Assembly (NCBI GenBank): GCA_012295275.1
Contig: CM022673.1
Coordinates: forward strand, 15,894,810-15,958,809
Length of the DNA: 64,000 bases
Origin: Chrysomallon squamiferum
Lineage: Eukaryota; Mollusca; Gastropoda; Neomphalida; Peltospiridae
Reading direction: 5' to 3'
The notes below the pieces were generated by a model, which had not been told where the DNA came from, did no database searches, and was given only the letters and a program-made list of their open reading frames with translations. The stretch's first letter is position 1, and the number at the start of each line of letters is the position of its first letter. This document shows, piece after piece, positions 13,890 through 27,539 of this stretch. The position numbers and the translations under genes were made by a program.

Positions 13890-15258
13890 TAATTTGTATT
13901 ACTTTTATTACTACGACTAATACTACTACTACTACTATTACTTGGGATCTTTATATTGATCTGTTTTCGTCATAATTACTCTTAATTATGGCCCATTGCA
14001 GAGAATCCCCACAATTGTTACGTCCATCATTAATATCGTATGTCTTTCTCACTTTGAGAAGAATCATGACAAAAATCATTTTCTTGTGGTCAGTTTTCAT
14101 TTCCCAAAATTAATATAAAATAAAACGAGAATAAAAATTGTCTATTAAAATTTAATACTACCAATCGTTTGTTAAACGACGATATTTAATATTGTGTTAA
14201 TAGTTGTTATTTCTGGCATTTTTTTTAAATCCAAGATCAAAGAACAATGAGCTGTTACGCCATTAGTATTACATGAGTTACTTTTCACGCATGATTGCGT
14301 AACCAGACATAATACCTTGTATATGATAGCCTTGTATATGTAATCTTGCCAAATTTTCTTATCTAATTAACATACCTATTATTTGTTTACCATTAATATT
14401 CGACAGGTGTATTCTATTGTATTGATTGTTATTGAAATTCTGTTGTCCGCCATTTTAATATTGGAAATAAAAATATAAGATTGCTTCCATCAGGCGTTAC
14501 AATACATCAAGCAGTTATTTAAAACCTGATATTATTTCTAAGTAGAAAGTCAATTAATAGTTTATTTTATGGGGAATATTCCATGAAATTCTCCTTTACT
14601 CAAATGTTTTTTTTTTTTTTTTTTTTTTAAATTAAAACAATACAAGACGCTTGTACTGAAAAATTTAGACTATGGGCGTTTCACGACGATTGAGCGCTTG
14701 CTCCATCCTACCCCGCTGCTGCTATTGCTACTACTACTACTACTGCTACTACTACTACTACCATTACTCTTACTGTTACTTCTGCTGATACTGCTTCTAC
14801 TATTACTACTAATAATAAAGAAGAAAGCTTAGTGTTTTATCTGTTTGTTTGGATGTGAGGTATATGGGGTTATTTTTGGTTATCTTCTGTTTCGAGTCTT
14901 CTTCTTCTTCTTCTTCTTCTTCGTATTACTGTTGTTGTTGTTTGTTATTCTTTTTATTTCATGTATCAAAATTGTTTTATTATTTTTTCAGGATCCTGCT
15001 AGAAACGTTACATCTCATTTCCTGGTTCATCCAGACTGGCTATCGGAAAAAATCAATCCACCGAAAATCCTTCCTCTGAAGAGAAAACCTTGGCCCTGGG
15101 AACAGTCCAGACATCGCATGAACTTGCAGATTCCAATCACGTATGACTACCCGAAATCCGCCGACGCCAACAGAGATCCCTGCGTCCCAATTCTTCCTTA
15201 CACCCCTCCCAAAGCCACCTGTGAAGATCTGAAAAGAAAATGGGCAGTACACTTTTAA
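9740..15258 (+). CDS. Unidentified cysteine-rich protein (5 exons, about 213 aa)
   Basis: The exons are 9740-9810, 12612-12743, 13089-13211, 13642-13690 and 14992-15258. The phases (2, 2, 2, 0) agree at every junction, and the donors (GTAAAC, GTACGT, GTAAGT, GTAAGT) and acceptors are good. The N-terminal two thirds has nine cysteines, including CYKCQLC near residue 16 and the Cys/His/Trp motifs CQFRTCPWH, RCPYHLCPYRH and, in the same exon, DECFG. The pattern could bind metal but matches no finger I know. The C-terminal 88 residues are proline- and tryptophan-rich (VHPDWLSEK, KPWPWE, a YDYPK motif) and lysine/arginine-rich, ending AVHF. There is no signal peptide or membrane segment, so the product is probably intracellular. 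I do not recognise the family. The C-terminal short Pro/Trp motifs are reminiscent of ciliary microtubule-associated proteins, but that is only a guess. The start is the first in-frame ATG (CAAAATGAG); upstream exons cannot be excluded. Confidence 0.72.
11350..12270. repeat. Degenerate tandem repeat filling much of intron 1
   Basis: Diverged blocks recur about every 55-65 bp around motifs like GAGAAATCNCTGTG, TGTAGTG and GTTACAGTAACGG (for example near 11420, 11495, 11525, 11870, 12045). The unit is so eroded that only a self-alignment could fix it. Confidence 0.45.
12455..12504. repeat. (TTA)n microsatellite
   Basis: About 16 TTA units, 100 bp before exon 2 of the cysteine-rich gene. Confidence 0.95.
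12612..12743 (+). CDS. Cysteine-rich protein exon 2
   Basis: The acceptor TTATATACAG ends at 12611. The exon ends CA before GTACGT in phase 2; a nearby GTATAA donor would force a stop in exon 3. It encodes an acidic run then two Cys in a CQFRTCPWH context. Confidence 0.75.
13089..13211 (+). CDS. Cysteine-rich protein exon 3
   Basis: The acceptor CTTATCAG ends at 13088 and the donor GTAAGTG starts at 13212. It encodes RCPYHLCPYRH and DECFGYPR motifs. Base composition is clearly less AT-rich than its surroundings, as expected of coding DNA. Confidence 0.8.
13642..13690 (+). CDS. Cysteine-rich protein exon 4 (micro-exon)
   Basis: A 49-nt exon between TTCTTCTTGCAG and GTAAGTTT. It reads in frame (a DSKKENK motif) and restores phase 0. 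Confidence 0.7.
13849..13888. repeat. Poly-T run with flanking TTA/ATC/ACT microsatellites
   Basis: A homopolymer of about 40 T inside a wider low-complexity block (13700-13945) of TTA, ATC and ACT units in intron 4. Confidence 0.9.
14992..15258 (+). CDS. Cysteine-rich protein terminal exon
   Basis: The acceptor TATTTTTTCAG ends at 14991 and the stop is at 15256-15258. It encodes the 88-residue Pro/Trp-rich C-terminus. AATAAA at 15283-15288, only 25 bp after the stop, suggests a very short 3'UTR. Confidence 0.85.
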   Translation, partial: DPARNVTSHFLVHPDWLSEKINPPKILPLKRKPWPWEQSRHRMNLQIPITYDYPKSADANRDPCVPILPYTPPKATCEDLKRKWAVHF

Positions 15259-15282
15259 AGATGGCTTCGACTCTGGTTGGTC

Positions 15283-15288
15283 AATAAA
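15283..15288 (+). terminator. Polyadenylation signal of the cysteine-rich protein gene
   Basis: AATAAA in the context GGTCAATAAACTAC, 25 bp after the stop codon. A second candidate (TGAATAAATTAG) lies about 50 bp further on. Confidence 0.55.
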
Positions 15289-16888
<1,600 letters not shown>

Positions 16889-16896
16889 TGACGTCA
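16889..16896 (+). promoter_or_regulatory. Perfect CRE in the ILRUN promoter region
   Basis: The palindrome TGACGTCA lies about 120 bp before the ILRUN start codon, 16 bp after an ATGCGCA half-site like that of NRF1. No TATA box is evident, which suits a broadly expressed gene. Confidence 0.5.
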
Positions 16897-17017
16897 TCAC
16901 TTTAGACGGAAACACGTTTGGAAAATGTCGTCGAAATTTGTATATATATGAAAAAAACTGTCATGTTTTAGCTATGTCATCTCCTTAAAATTAATTACAG
17001 TGTTTAGTTTAAGGAAT

Positions 17018-17190
17018 ATGAAAACCGAAATGGATGTAGATGTAGATAACGATTTAGACGGAAAACTGCTTCAGCAGTTTAGCTCAATGGGCACACAAGA
17101 CCGTGATGTTTTGATATCTGAGTTTCAGAAATTACTTAACAATGATTTGAACCCTTCATGCTGTTCTTTTTTCCTTGATATGAATAACTG
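17018..17190 (+). CDS. ILRUN: ILRUN exon 1
   Basis: It encodes the N-terminus and most of the UBA-like segment and ends within the Trp58 codon before GTACGTG. In-frame GTG at 17000 and no earlier ATG in frame support the start at 17018. Confidence 0.93.
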
Positions 17191-20100
17191 GTACGTGTGC
17201 AGAAGATGAAATGTCACAGAATTGTTACACGTTTAAATAAATTAGTTAATATTAGTGGCACTGAATTTGTTCTGCGAGGTGGTTGCCATGAAAATGAAAC
17301 AAAAGACGTTCGACCTTCGAATTTGAAAACTTAATTGTCTGTATGCGAAGGTGGAATGTGGTTTGACGTTGTAAATATATGTTACTTGCCATATTAGAAA
17401 TTGTACATTAAGACGTTTTTATGTAAAAAAAAAAAAGTTGAGAATTGTGTCCACTTCCATTTTATAAACTGCATACATCATTACATGTCCTATTTATATA
17501 CACTTAAACAGTTCATATTCAACGCCCCATCACCATATATAAAATAATTAAATGAAAATTTTATATATAGAACCAATGAAGCTGTTTAAAAAAAATAACA
17601 GCAGATTCATTATTCAGCAGTATGTGAAAGTGAATATTGTCATAAAATGTATAAAATATACAAATACATCAAAACAGACTGACACTTTAAAATATTTTTT
17701 CATTAAATATGTTTAATGTATTGACAAATATTCCATGAATTTTAGGTAAAATTTTCGAGACATTTACGTAGTTTTGGTATCTTTTTGTTTGGAGGTGTCT
17801 GGTTTGGGTTAATAGTATTGTATACATCAAAGTAAACTAACTGATAATGATTTTTGCAAACACAAATAAATAACTGGCAAGAGAGTTACATTTAAAGTAC
17901 ATTTGTGAAAGAAAAAAGAAAGGAAAATGGCTCCAACAACATATCAGCAAAAAAAAACAACCATTGGGAAGTGTGTCAAATGGATTTAAAATTGTTTTAT
18001 TAGCAAGTATACAACAGTATATTAACTGATTAGTGATACTTTTTTCAGGAACCTACAGGCAGCAATTTGCTCCTACTACGACTTTGAACAGCCCAGTACC
18101 AGTGTACCTCGCATGATGTTTGTCAGTGATGTTACCATTGGAGAAGGAGAATCAATTCCACCAAACACCACATTTGTTAAAACATGGAGGATAAAGAATG
18201 GAGGTGTGTTTATTTATGTATACTTCTAATATTTTTGTTTATCTGGGTCTTGCATCAATGCACTGTTCTGTGTGTGTTTCTAATATAAAAAAAACAAACA
18301 AACAATTATTTAGAAATATATCAGTAAGTAGTAGGTTTTTAAATGTACAAATTTGAAAAATCAATTTTGATCTTTTATACACAAGCTGAAACAAAAAGAA
18401 ACGAAAATTAATTTTAATCAGTTTATCAGACAGTACATTTCAAAATGCATGATTGATTCTAAGCTTGAAAAAAATAACTGATCCAACTGATAAACCGTGA
18501 AAGAATTCTCTCTGACATTTAAAAAAAAGAAAACTCACCTAGCAAATCTAGGCTTTTACAGAAGACTGGGACTTACTTATGATTTAACACTATTTTTTTA
18601 TTTCTCATATATATTCCACCATATTTATTTAGTATGAGGAAAGAACAGGTTATATCTACAGTATTTTTGTTTTCGTTCTCAGTTTTTTGTAAATTTTAAT
18701 AGTGTGAATTCAGGATCTCAACTCTAATATTTAGAGGCAATAAAAATATTTCTGTGTGTCAGTTCCTTTATTGAAATGACCTATTAGCCCAAAATACAGC
18801 AGAGAAAAAAAGAAATTATTAATGAAAATATGTTTAAATCTGTTAATTTAAAATTATTTGATTAAATTTCATTATAGGATTAGAAACTTGGCCTCCAGGT
18901 TGTTGTCTCAGGTTCTGTAATGGTGACAACATGAGCCGGGTGGACAGAGTCATGGTTGATGCACTAGAGCCAGGCCAGATGACCGATGTCAGCATAGAAA
19001 TGATAAGTCCAGCCAGTAAGGGGGTGTATCAAGGACAGTGGAGAATGAGTACACCCACTGGAGTTAGTTTTGGTGGTACAGTCCTTTTTTTTTTTGCTTT
19101 TTGACTTCATATAAGTGTTAATGTAATTATTTAAGTATTCTACATTTTATTGCAGTTTTTGTGATTTCTTTCATTTACTATGAAACAGATGAATGGTAAA
19201 AGCAATTTTAGTTTTGGATGCGTTGTAGAAATTTTGAGATTGAATTTTTTTTTTTTAAATAATAACACTGAAGATCTAAAAGAGGAACTTTGATTAGATT
19301 GTCACTAAAAAATATTACACTTGCATTATTTACAGCTAAATATTTAATTATTATTTTAAAAAAATTAATAATGTATGTTCTGTATGGATTATAATTCTGA
19401 AAATAATATTGTAAATCATTGAGAGAAGAATCATTTTGTGTTTGTTAATTATTTTTAGTTATTAGCTTAGGAACTTATTATTAATAAAATGTTAGTAATA
19501 TCTGTTTATAATTGTTACTTTTTTCAGATGTTATATGGGTTATTATAACCGTTGATGAAGCAGGGCTTCTTGGGGTTACACAACAACTTTCCAGAATTGG
19601 AAACGAATTTGTAAATAGAACACCACCCCAGACTGTTTTTAATCCATTTGCTTCCCCAGAAAAAGTAGCAGAGCCCATTCAGAGTTCCACTTCTCCGAAC
19701 AGGTCACTTACAGCTCATCCAAGCAGTCCTGTCAACAACCTGAGTACAGCTTCAGAAGGTGCTACCTCATCAAAGTGGTTGTTTCAGGTTAGTCAGCATT
19801 TACCTCTTATAGTCAGTCATTAATGTGCAGGTTTGAGAAAATATATAGCCATTCTGATCATATGTAGTAACAAATTCTCCCTAGTGCATATGTCAGTTTA
19901 ATACTAAATATTGTTATTGTTTGATGTACAGTTTTCTGTTATCTGCATTAATAAATAAACTGTAAAATTCTGCATGCAGATACTTGCAGCCCAGGTTCTC
20001 AGACATTAAAATATATGCAGTACATGTACAGACACCCAGACTTACATATAAAAAACACTGATATATTCATCTCATTAAATATTACCTAAATTAAAATTTT

Positions 20101-20845
20101 CAGTTCAGAGATCAAAGGATATTTCTCACAGATATAATGTAAAATACTCCTATTTCAAAAGTTGTGTATATTTGTGCCAGTGTTCTTAATTTGTTCTTCT
20201 ACTTGTCACCTTTATTTTATCATAAGATTAAGATTTACATTATTTTAAACACTGCTTTTTGTATAAGTTAAGAATGAGAAAAGAAATCTCAAAGAAAACA
20301 CAAATTAAATGTCCGAGTTTAAAATTATTTGAAATTGTTACTGAAATAAGTTTGATAAATACAGATCAGTCTAATTTATTATTGAGGATACAGGCACCAC
20401 CATGAAAAATGAAAACCAAATGCAAATTATTTTAACTGAAAGACACCCTTTCTGTTATCTGCAGGAAGGGAAGTAATTCTTTATAGATTTCTTATTTAGG
20501 ATTATTTCCCTTGGATAAAGAGATGATTTTATGAATCTTTTTTTAAATTTGTTTTGATAATTGTGATGAAACATATTGTTGATCTATATGTGGAAAATAT
20601 CTTGTCTCAAATTGAATGTACACATCTTAATTATTAATTTTTATTACCTAAAAGGGCTAATTTTATTTCATGTATCTTTTTAATTTGACATGAATACTGG
20701 ATTGCTATACTGTTTGTAATGTTTTCATTTAACAATATGTATACTTAAATTTATAATTGAAGAGATTCTACCTTTTTATTTTTTCCAGAGTTCTTTACAA
20801 ACGTCATCTCAATTAGATAATTCACAAGACACGGAGATGTCCTAG
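17018..20845 (+). CDS. ILRUN: ILRUN (C6orf106) orthologue, UBA-like and FW-domain protein (5 exons, 280 aa)
   Basis: The exons are 17018-17190, 18049-18203, 18878-19075, 19528-19787 and 20789-20845, with agreeing phases (2, 1, 1, 0). The start is the first ATG (MKTEMDVDVD), matching the MDVD start of vertebrate ILRUN. Residues 12-70 form the UBA-like segment (DVLISEFQKLL, FFLDMNNWNLQAAI). Residues 80-190 form the NBR1-type FW domain, with the four defining tryptophans at W104 (TWRI), W114 (TWPPG), W164 (GQWRM) and W179 (VIWVI), and the motif TIGEGESIPP. Then comes GLLGVTQQLS and a low-complexity Ser/Pro/Thr tail with NPFASPEK. In vertebrates ILRUN restrains IRF3- and NF-kB-driven transcription by lowering p300/CBP. 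The core is strongly conserved here, so that cofactor role is plausible. The tail is shorter than in vertebrates (280 against roughly 298 aa). Confidence 0.96.
18049..18203 (+). CDS. ILRUN: ILRUN exon 2
   Basis: The acceptor TTTTTTCAG ends at 18048 and the donor GTGTGT starts at 18204. It encodes the end of the UBA-like segment and the start of the FW domain with TIGEGESIPP and W104. Confidence 0.95.
18878..19075 (+). CDS. ILRUN: ILRUN exon 3
   Basis: The acceptor TCATTATAG ends at 18877 and the donor GTACAG starts at 19076. It encodes the FW core with W114 and W164. Unlike the usual sequence it has a Cys pair in PPGCCLRFC. Confidence 0.95.
19528..19787 (+). CDS. ILRUN: ILRUN exon 4
   Basis: The acceptor TTTTTTCAG ends at 19527 and the donor GTTAGT starts at 19788. 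It encodes the last FW strand (DVIWVI), GLLGVTQQLS, NPFASPEK and a Ser/Thr-rich linker. Confidence 0.95.
20789..20845 (+). CDS. ILRUN: ILRUN terminal exon
   Basis: The acceptor TTTTTCCAG ends at 20788. It encodes 18 Ser/Gln/Asp-rich residues and stops with TAG at 20843-20845. Confidence 0.85.
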   Translation, partial: SSLQTSSQLDNSQDTEMS

Positions 20846-21210
20846 CAAAGAGCCAGTTTATGTTTTTTGTTTTAAGTTGCTAATTCTATGAATGAATGGA
20901 ATGAGGGAGCTCATGAGGCTGTACAGAAACAATGTGTCAGTTGACAATAATTATTTCATCAATACATTTTTATTATACTTTTTATATACCAGATAATGCG
21001 TAGCTTTACAATTGCGTAATTAGAACATGTTATTTTTTTCTTCTTAGTAATTTGTCCTAGACAGTGTGTACTATACTTATTATTTCTATTAATTTTTTAC
21101 ATTCTTTTATATTCTTCTGTATCCTAGATGTATATAACAAATATTTTTATCGTTAGATAATGTAGTTTAATCATCCTTAATTATTTTATTTTATTTTATT
21201 TTATTTTATT

Positions 21211-21265
<55 letters not shown>

Positions 21266-22949
21266 TTGTTGTTGTTGTTGTTGTTTTGTTACATCATAGA
21301 TAATAAACTGTGGCAAACATACTTTGTTAAAATGATTCCATTAGAATCTGTATTTCACTGAAATTTTTGTTAGTTGTAAATGGGTTAGTTAATGTAATAT
21401 TTTATTGCTCATTTTAAAATAGAAAATATAGGGAAATTTATTTTCTACATCAATCTAGTTTTCATTTTAAATAGATAATAAGAATACTAATTTTTTCAAT
21501 TTTTTTTTATAATTATTTAAAATACTTTATTTTAATCTATTTTATTTTGTGTGATGTCAAGATTAAAACAGTGCAGTTACAACTAGAAATTGTTAGAAAT
21601 ATTTATTACTAGTATTATTTTATTTTGTATTATACAAGTAAGATAATTAAGAAAAAGTCTGATAACAAAATTCTATGTGGATTTTAATAGTTTTGAACTT
21701 CATATCTATGTGCATAAGATTAGAAACTAGTTTTAAAATACATATTTGGGCAAGATAGAAATTACACTTAAATTAGATTTTTTTTAGTTTATTTTAATTG
21801 TTTTCTTTCTTTCTTTCTATCTTTCCTTTTTGCAATTTTTAATTACAAACGTAATGTCTGGCCAGATCATATATATATAAACAATAGTTTTACAGTTGCT
21901 TTTGTTTTCTTCAGTAATGTTTTAGTAATAATTGTGAGAATAAAAACACAAAAATGATATTTGTTGAAATAATTATAAAAGCTGACAGTCTGTTGCCTGA
22001 CATTTCAAATGGGACCTGTGTTTGTAGTTGGTTATGTTCTGAGACGTGTTTGTAATGATTACGTCTTGAAAGGATTGTATTATTATTTTATTTTTATATA
22101 TGTATTAAATATTTCACATTGTTGGCTTCACTGGTTATTTCTGCCATTTATATTTATAAAATCTTTGAATTGTTTTGGGTTTGGGGGACTCCTTATTCAG
22201 ATACATTATTATTTAATTATTTTTTTATATGTATATTCAAAAAATGTGTTTCAATTTTATTTTATTTTCCTTCTCGATGACATTTATTAATGTTATTTAT
22301 TGTTATTTTAATAAAAAAATTAACAATTTAAAATATTTTTTTTATAAAAATATTTAATATTTATCTATAAGAATTGTTTTTTTCGGTGTCGGCATTAGTT
22401 TAATTAAAATTTCATTAATTGTGACGTTTTCCACAATTATGACATTGGTTTAGGTCAAGTTAAAATTATCTAGAGTTAAATGTTTCTTAGCTGTCTGTAT
22501 TTTATGAAATTATTCTCTTGCTAGTTTTACAAATTCTGTATCACATTTTTATATTGTTATATTTAAAAATCTAAATTCACTGGTTTTTTTGTGTTTTAAT
22601 TATTATTCCAAAATTTTGTGAAAATTTAAAGAATGATGATTTGCCTGAATTTCTTTTAATTTTTTGTTTTTTATTTTTAGAATAATAATAATAAAAAGCA
22701 TGAAAAAAAAAAAGAAAAAGAATAAAATAAATAATCTTTAAAAAAAAATTCTATTAAAATAACGAATACATTTTCTTTAAACTAAGTTGAAGCCCTAATG
22801 CTTGAATCAAGATTTTATATTTGTTTATTTATTTGTATTTTTCATCTGTTATCATATAAAAAGAAGAAAACTATTTCATTTAACTTTGTTAGTAATATTT
22901 CAAACCAGCCTACTGTCAGAAGTTATTTATATTTCATGGTATTTTATTT

Positions 22950-22980
<31 letters not shown>

Positions 22981-25695
22981 AAATATATACACTTTAATGT
23001 CATTATATTTATTCAACATTTATTAAATGACAATGCCTTCACCCAAAGAAAAATCATAAAAACAATAAAAATTGTTAATTTTTATTTTAATACATATAAT
23101 TACGGGGATCTTTGTCATTTCTTTTTTTACCTTAATTTTTTGAGGTAACTTTATTATTACGTACAGCATGTTACAGCTTAATTTTGGAAAGAGGGGAAAA
23201 GAAAAAATAATTTTAGTTTGTTTATACATTTATCTCAGTAGATCAAAATGTTAAGTAATCAAACTTGATTAAGAACATAATACAGAGAAGCATGAAAGAA
23301 TTCAAAATGGCTTTGTTTGATTGGTCCTTTGGTTGCTGTGGAAATGGGTGAATTAACCAGCTTACTTTTTTTCTTTTTTTTTGTCATGGATGGAAATTGT
23401 TGGGGGTGTTTCATGAAGCATTTATGTGATACACTTTACAATTATTCAGCAAGGTGAAAAAATGTATAACATGTAACTAATAAATTGTATTTGTGTATAG
23501 TTTTTCTGTATTTTTGCAGATGTTAAGAATATTGTATACTTGTAGCATTGCTTTAACCATATATATATATATACAAAATTATGGTTATGTAAATATTTTT
23601 TCTTACTTAATTGTTTGATTTGTGAAAACATATAATTCTTTCTTTTTCTTTATCTTATTTTTCTTTTGCTTTTCTTTTTTCTTTGATTTGTTGTTGTTGC
23701 AGGCAAGAAAGGTATTGTTTTTCTTGTTCTTATTAATGTGCTGTACTAAACATTTACGACAGCTTCAGGTTTTTCCTTATTCATTTTTTTTTTCTTCTAA
23801 TTTTACTTAAACCACACGTTTTGTAACTAAGTTCTGAACTTAGATGCCACAAATATCTTCATAATTTGTTTTTTTTCACTAGTTTCTCACTTTCTGCAAT
23901 ATTTCTTGCCAACAACATATATCTGTCTATACACACACACACACACGCACGCACACACGCACATATTACTATTACTGTTACTGTTAAGATTATTATTATT
24001 CATTTTTTTAAATGCTCCACCACTACCACCACAATCTGAAAAAGAAAAGGAAAAAGACCATGTTATTTTGTTTTGTTTCATTTTGTGTACAAATTTTATG
24101 TAGCTATTTATTCACTAAAATGTCCGATGAATATAACACTGGTGTTTGTTGTTCCTTTTATGTTAAAATATTATTTGAAAAGGATATATTACTCAAAAGA
24201 GGCCAATGACTTGCTGCAGTGTTCTAACTACAAAATCTTTCCTTAATGTACTGTAACCATTAGAAACAAAGACATATATTCTGTTTATATTCATTAATGG
24301 AGCTGTATGTTGTTAATAACAGCATAATTAAACAGTATCATTATGTTGTAATCACATATTAACTAAAGAATATTTAACATATTTCAGTATTAAAACCTAG
24401 TTACACTGTGTTACTCTATCTTAAAGAAGAAATGTACTGCCAACACATGAAAAGCCACATTAAATAGCAGAATGGGATATTTTGAGTGTACTGTATAGAC
24501 TGGCAGTTGTTAAGTACTGGCTTGCCAACTGCAAGAAAGGTTAAATAGTTGTTAAAGTCAGTAGAAAAGAATTGAATCTGCTGCTTATCACACCTAAGGC
24601 AAATGGACTCTTACTGTATTAACAGACATCCAAAACTTGATCACTCATCACTTAACTTCTGATTGCTACATTTTTGTGTACACTCACCAACACATGTACA
24701 CATGTATCAAAATGTGTACGAGCGTTCAGTGCTAACTGTGGGCACATAACAAATGAAAGAAATGAACCCTCATGAACAAAAAATTGCAACTAACCTAACA
24801 TTTAAGGTTATAGTTCAATTCAATGTGAATTGCAGGGTATTACATGGTTTGTTCAGGATAATGTAACTTTGTCCTTAAAAATACAAACTCATTAGCATCA
24901 AAGGAAACAGTGTATAAAACAAAATAAAATGACAATTTAAAACTATTTATTATTAATTATAAGATACACAAGTCTTCAGAGAAATGCGAATAATTAATGT
25001 TTCATAGATGTATTAAATAAATTAGCGGAAATATATTTTTTATTATTATTATTTTATTTATTTTATTGTTGTTGTTGTTATAATTATTACTAATTTTTGT
25101 TGTTTTACCCATGTTATTTTATCCATTAATAAGCCATAGTCTACAAAAATTCTGATAACGTGTTTGGGTTATGAGGCATCATTGTAAAATCACCAAACTC
25201 ACCCATTTTCTGTGCTCTTATCTGCTATTGCTGCATACAGTTCAGTACAGTATAGTATAATAATTAATTTGCTAGTAAATAAAAGTATACACTATTAGTA
25301 TTGTGTATACAAAAACCAATACTACTTTATACTTTTTTTATTATTATTTATTATTATTTTTTTAATGCCAAATACAGACTTCATAAACATGAACAGAATT
25401 ACTAACAGACATAATACGATTAGCTGAATTTTACTGTAATTTTTAAAACCATTTATTTCATTTTCTTTTATTTACTTATATATTATTATATAATTATATA
25501 TATCGTTCATTCACTATTAATATATATCCCTGAAATACATGGACTTCTGGCGATGACCAAAACCATTTTTAAGAAACTGGAACTGTTAAGAAGTTTGCAG
25601 ACACAGGTTTACACTGTTCATAGAAAGATTATTAATTTTAAATTATAACAATGAATTTTTGTATCTTGAATTTTTTTATTATTATTATTTTTATT

Positions 25696-25732
<37 letters not shown>

Positions 25733-25768
25733 TTACGTAAACCTTGCACTTAGCCTTACCTGATTGCA
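20846..25768 (+). other. ILRUN 3'UTR and intergenic DNA
   Basis: T-rich sequence with no exon-like segment. AATAAA at 21302-21307 is the first good polyadenylation candidate, but the T-rich bias goes on, so longer 3'UTR forms are likely. It contains a TTTTA/TTTA/TTG microsatellite at 21180-21285 and a short CA tract near 23932-23962. Confidence 0.5.
21180..21285. repeat. (TTTTA)n-(TTTA)n-(TTG)n microsatellite
   Basis: A compound low-complexity run in the ILRUN 3' flank. Confidence 0.95.
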
Positions 25769-27197
25769 CCAACAGGAACGATAACTCGTAACGGCAGACA
25801 TTGCGTCTGCTCCAGATTTCTAAAATGTAATGGTAAATGGGTACATACTACGCTTGACGCTTATAAAAGATTAATTTCAGTTTTAGCTTATTATGCACGC
25901 ATTTGCATAAAAATAACCCAGTTTGAAAAGTTTGATTAAGTTGAAAAAGTAGTTAGGAAAGATGTTGTACATCATGGTTTGGTAAAAATCGGGTAAAACT
26001 ATTGAATTTGGAAATTTAAAACCCCGATATGACGGTTTCCGATGGGACACGGAAATTTCCGATCGAAATTCAAGATGGCGGCGTCCGAGGCCGGTCAGTG
26101 TTTCCAAACTTTAGATCATACATTTCTTCATGATGCAATCAATTCTACAAGGATTATTAACGTACATTTTTAAAATATGTCATTTAATCAATGCCTCGTT
26201 ATATATAGACGTCCATTATTGAGTAGAAATTGTTGCAAAGGTCGAAAAAAAGTTTTGAGGGGTAACTTTGACGTTATACCACCTCGTATTCCTTTCGCAC
26301 TACATATTTTCAATTATTATTACGTCACCAGCAAAGAAAATGTATACAAAAACAAAAACAAATTAATTTTTACAGACACTGACGCGTGAATATGAAGATG
26401 ACTATTCTCATTACACGTTACTCTGCCAAAAGTCCATAGCGGACAGTTCTGAGAACGTTGTTGTAAAACAATATTTGAAACCATTATAATTTTTTATTAT
26501 TATTATTTTATATTATTTATAATATTTCCATTTTCAATGCATTAGGTAGAATGGACCAACAGGAACGATAACTCGTAACGGCACAAATTACGTCACGGGA
26601 AAAAACCCCACGAAATGTCGCCGATTTAATGCGTACAAACAACCCTTAAATGTTCTTTTCTGCTGGGTTCTGACAGAGGGAACATTGACAACTACAAAAG
26701 TTAATACATTAATCTTATTCCGAATTATAATTTCAGATTATTATGCACACATTTACACAAAAATAATCCTGTTTGAAAAGTTTGATTAAGTTGAAAAAGT
26801 AGTTAGAAAAGGCGTGTGACATCACGATTTGGTAATATGAACAACCATCCTTACCTTTATCAGTGTAAATCATAAAAAGTTCTGAAAAATGGACGCAAAA
26901 TAATTTAATTTGGAAGTTTAAAAATTCCGTGAGCTCACGGAAACTTCCGATCGAAATCCAAGATGGCAGCGTCGAACGCCGATTAGTGTTTACAAACTTA
27001 AATACGTGTGCCTTCACAATCAATCAAATCTACGTGGATTATTAAAAGTAATTTGGGGAAATATGTCATTTAATCAGTGCCTCGAATACATCGATACCTA
27101 TTATTGAATACAAATTGCTGCAAAGGTCGAAACATTTTTTTTTTTTTTTTTTTTTGTGGTTTTTTAATTTTTTGTAACTTTGACGTCATACCATCTC

Positions 27198-27258
<61 letters not shown>

Positions 27259-27527
27259 CACATATTATTACGACGTCGTCAGCCAAAAAATAAAAAAATA
27301 ATAATAAAAAAGTAATAGAATAAAATAAAATAAATAATGTTCACAGTCACTGGCGCGTGAATACGAAGATGACTATTCTCATTAGGTACCATAAAGTGGA
27401 CACGTTACTCTGCTAAAACTCCATAGCAGACAGTTCTGAGTCCGTAGTTGTAAAACGATACTTGAAACCATTATAATTCTTTATATATATATATATTACT
27501 TCCATTTTCAATGCTTTATAGGTCGTA
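25769..27527 (+). repeat. Two-copy diverged tandem duplication, unit about 0.8-1.0 kb
   Basis: Copy A runs from 25769 to about 26545 and copy B from 26556 to about 27527. Matching landmarks in the same order are CCAACAGGAACGATAACTCG (25769/26556), the stretch TTGAAAAGTTTGATTAAG (near 25922/26772), TTCCGATCGAAAT followed by AAGATGGC (near 26056/26946), and GAAGATGACTATTCTCATT (near 26393/27363). The offset grows from 787 to about 970 bp because of insertions in copy B. A 33-codon frame from ATG 26074 in copy A is stopped after seven codons in copy B, so the unit is probably noncoding. It also could be an uncharacterised mobile element. Confidence 0.8.
27202..27255. repeat. (TA)n followed by poly-T
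   Basis: About 20 TA units and then a run of T, part of the extra sequence that makes copy B longer than copy A. Confidence 0.95.
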
Positions 27528-27539
27528 TTTACATGTAAA

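Noticed and set aside
26074-26175. A 33-codon frame beginning in AAGATGGCGGC in duplication copy A
   Set aside because: The matching frame in copy B stops after seven codons, so coding is not conserved.
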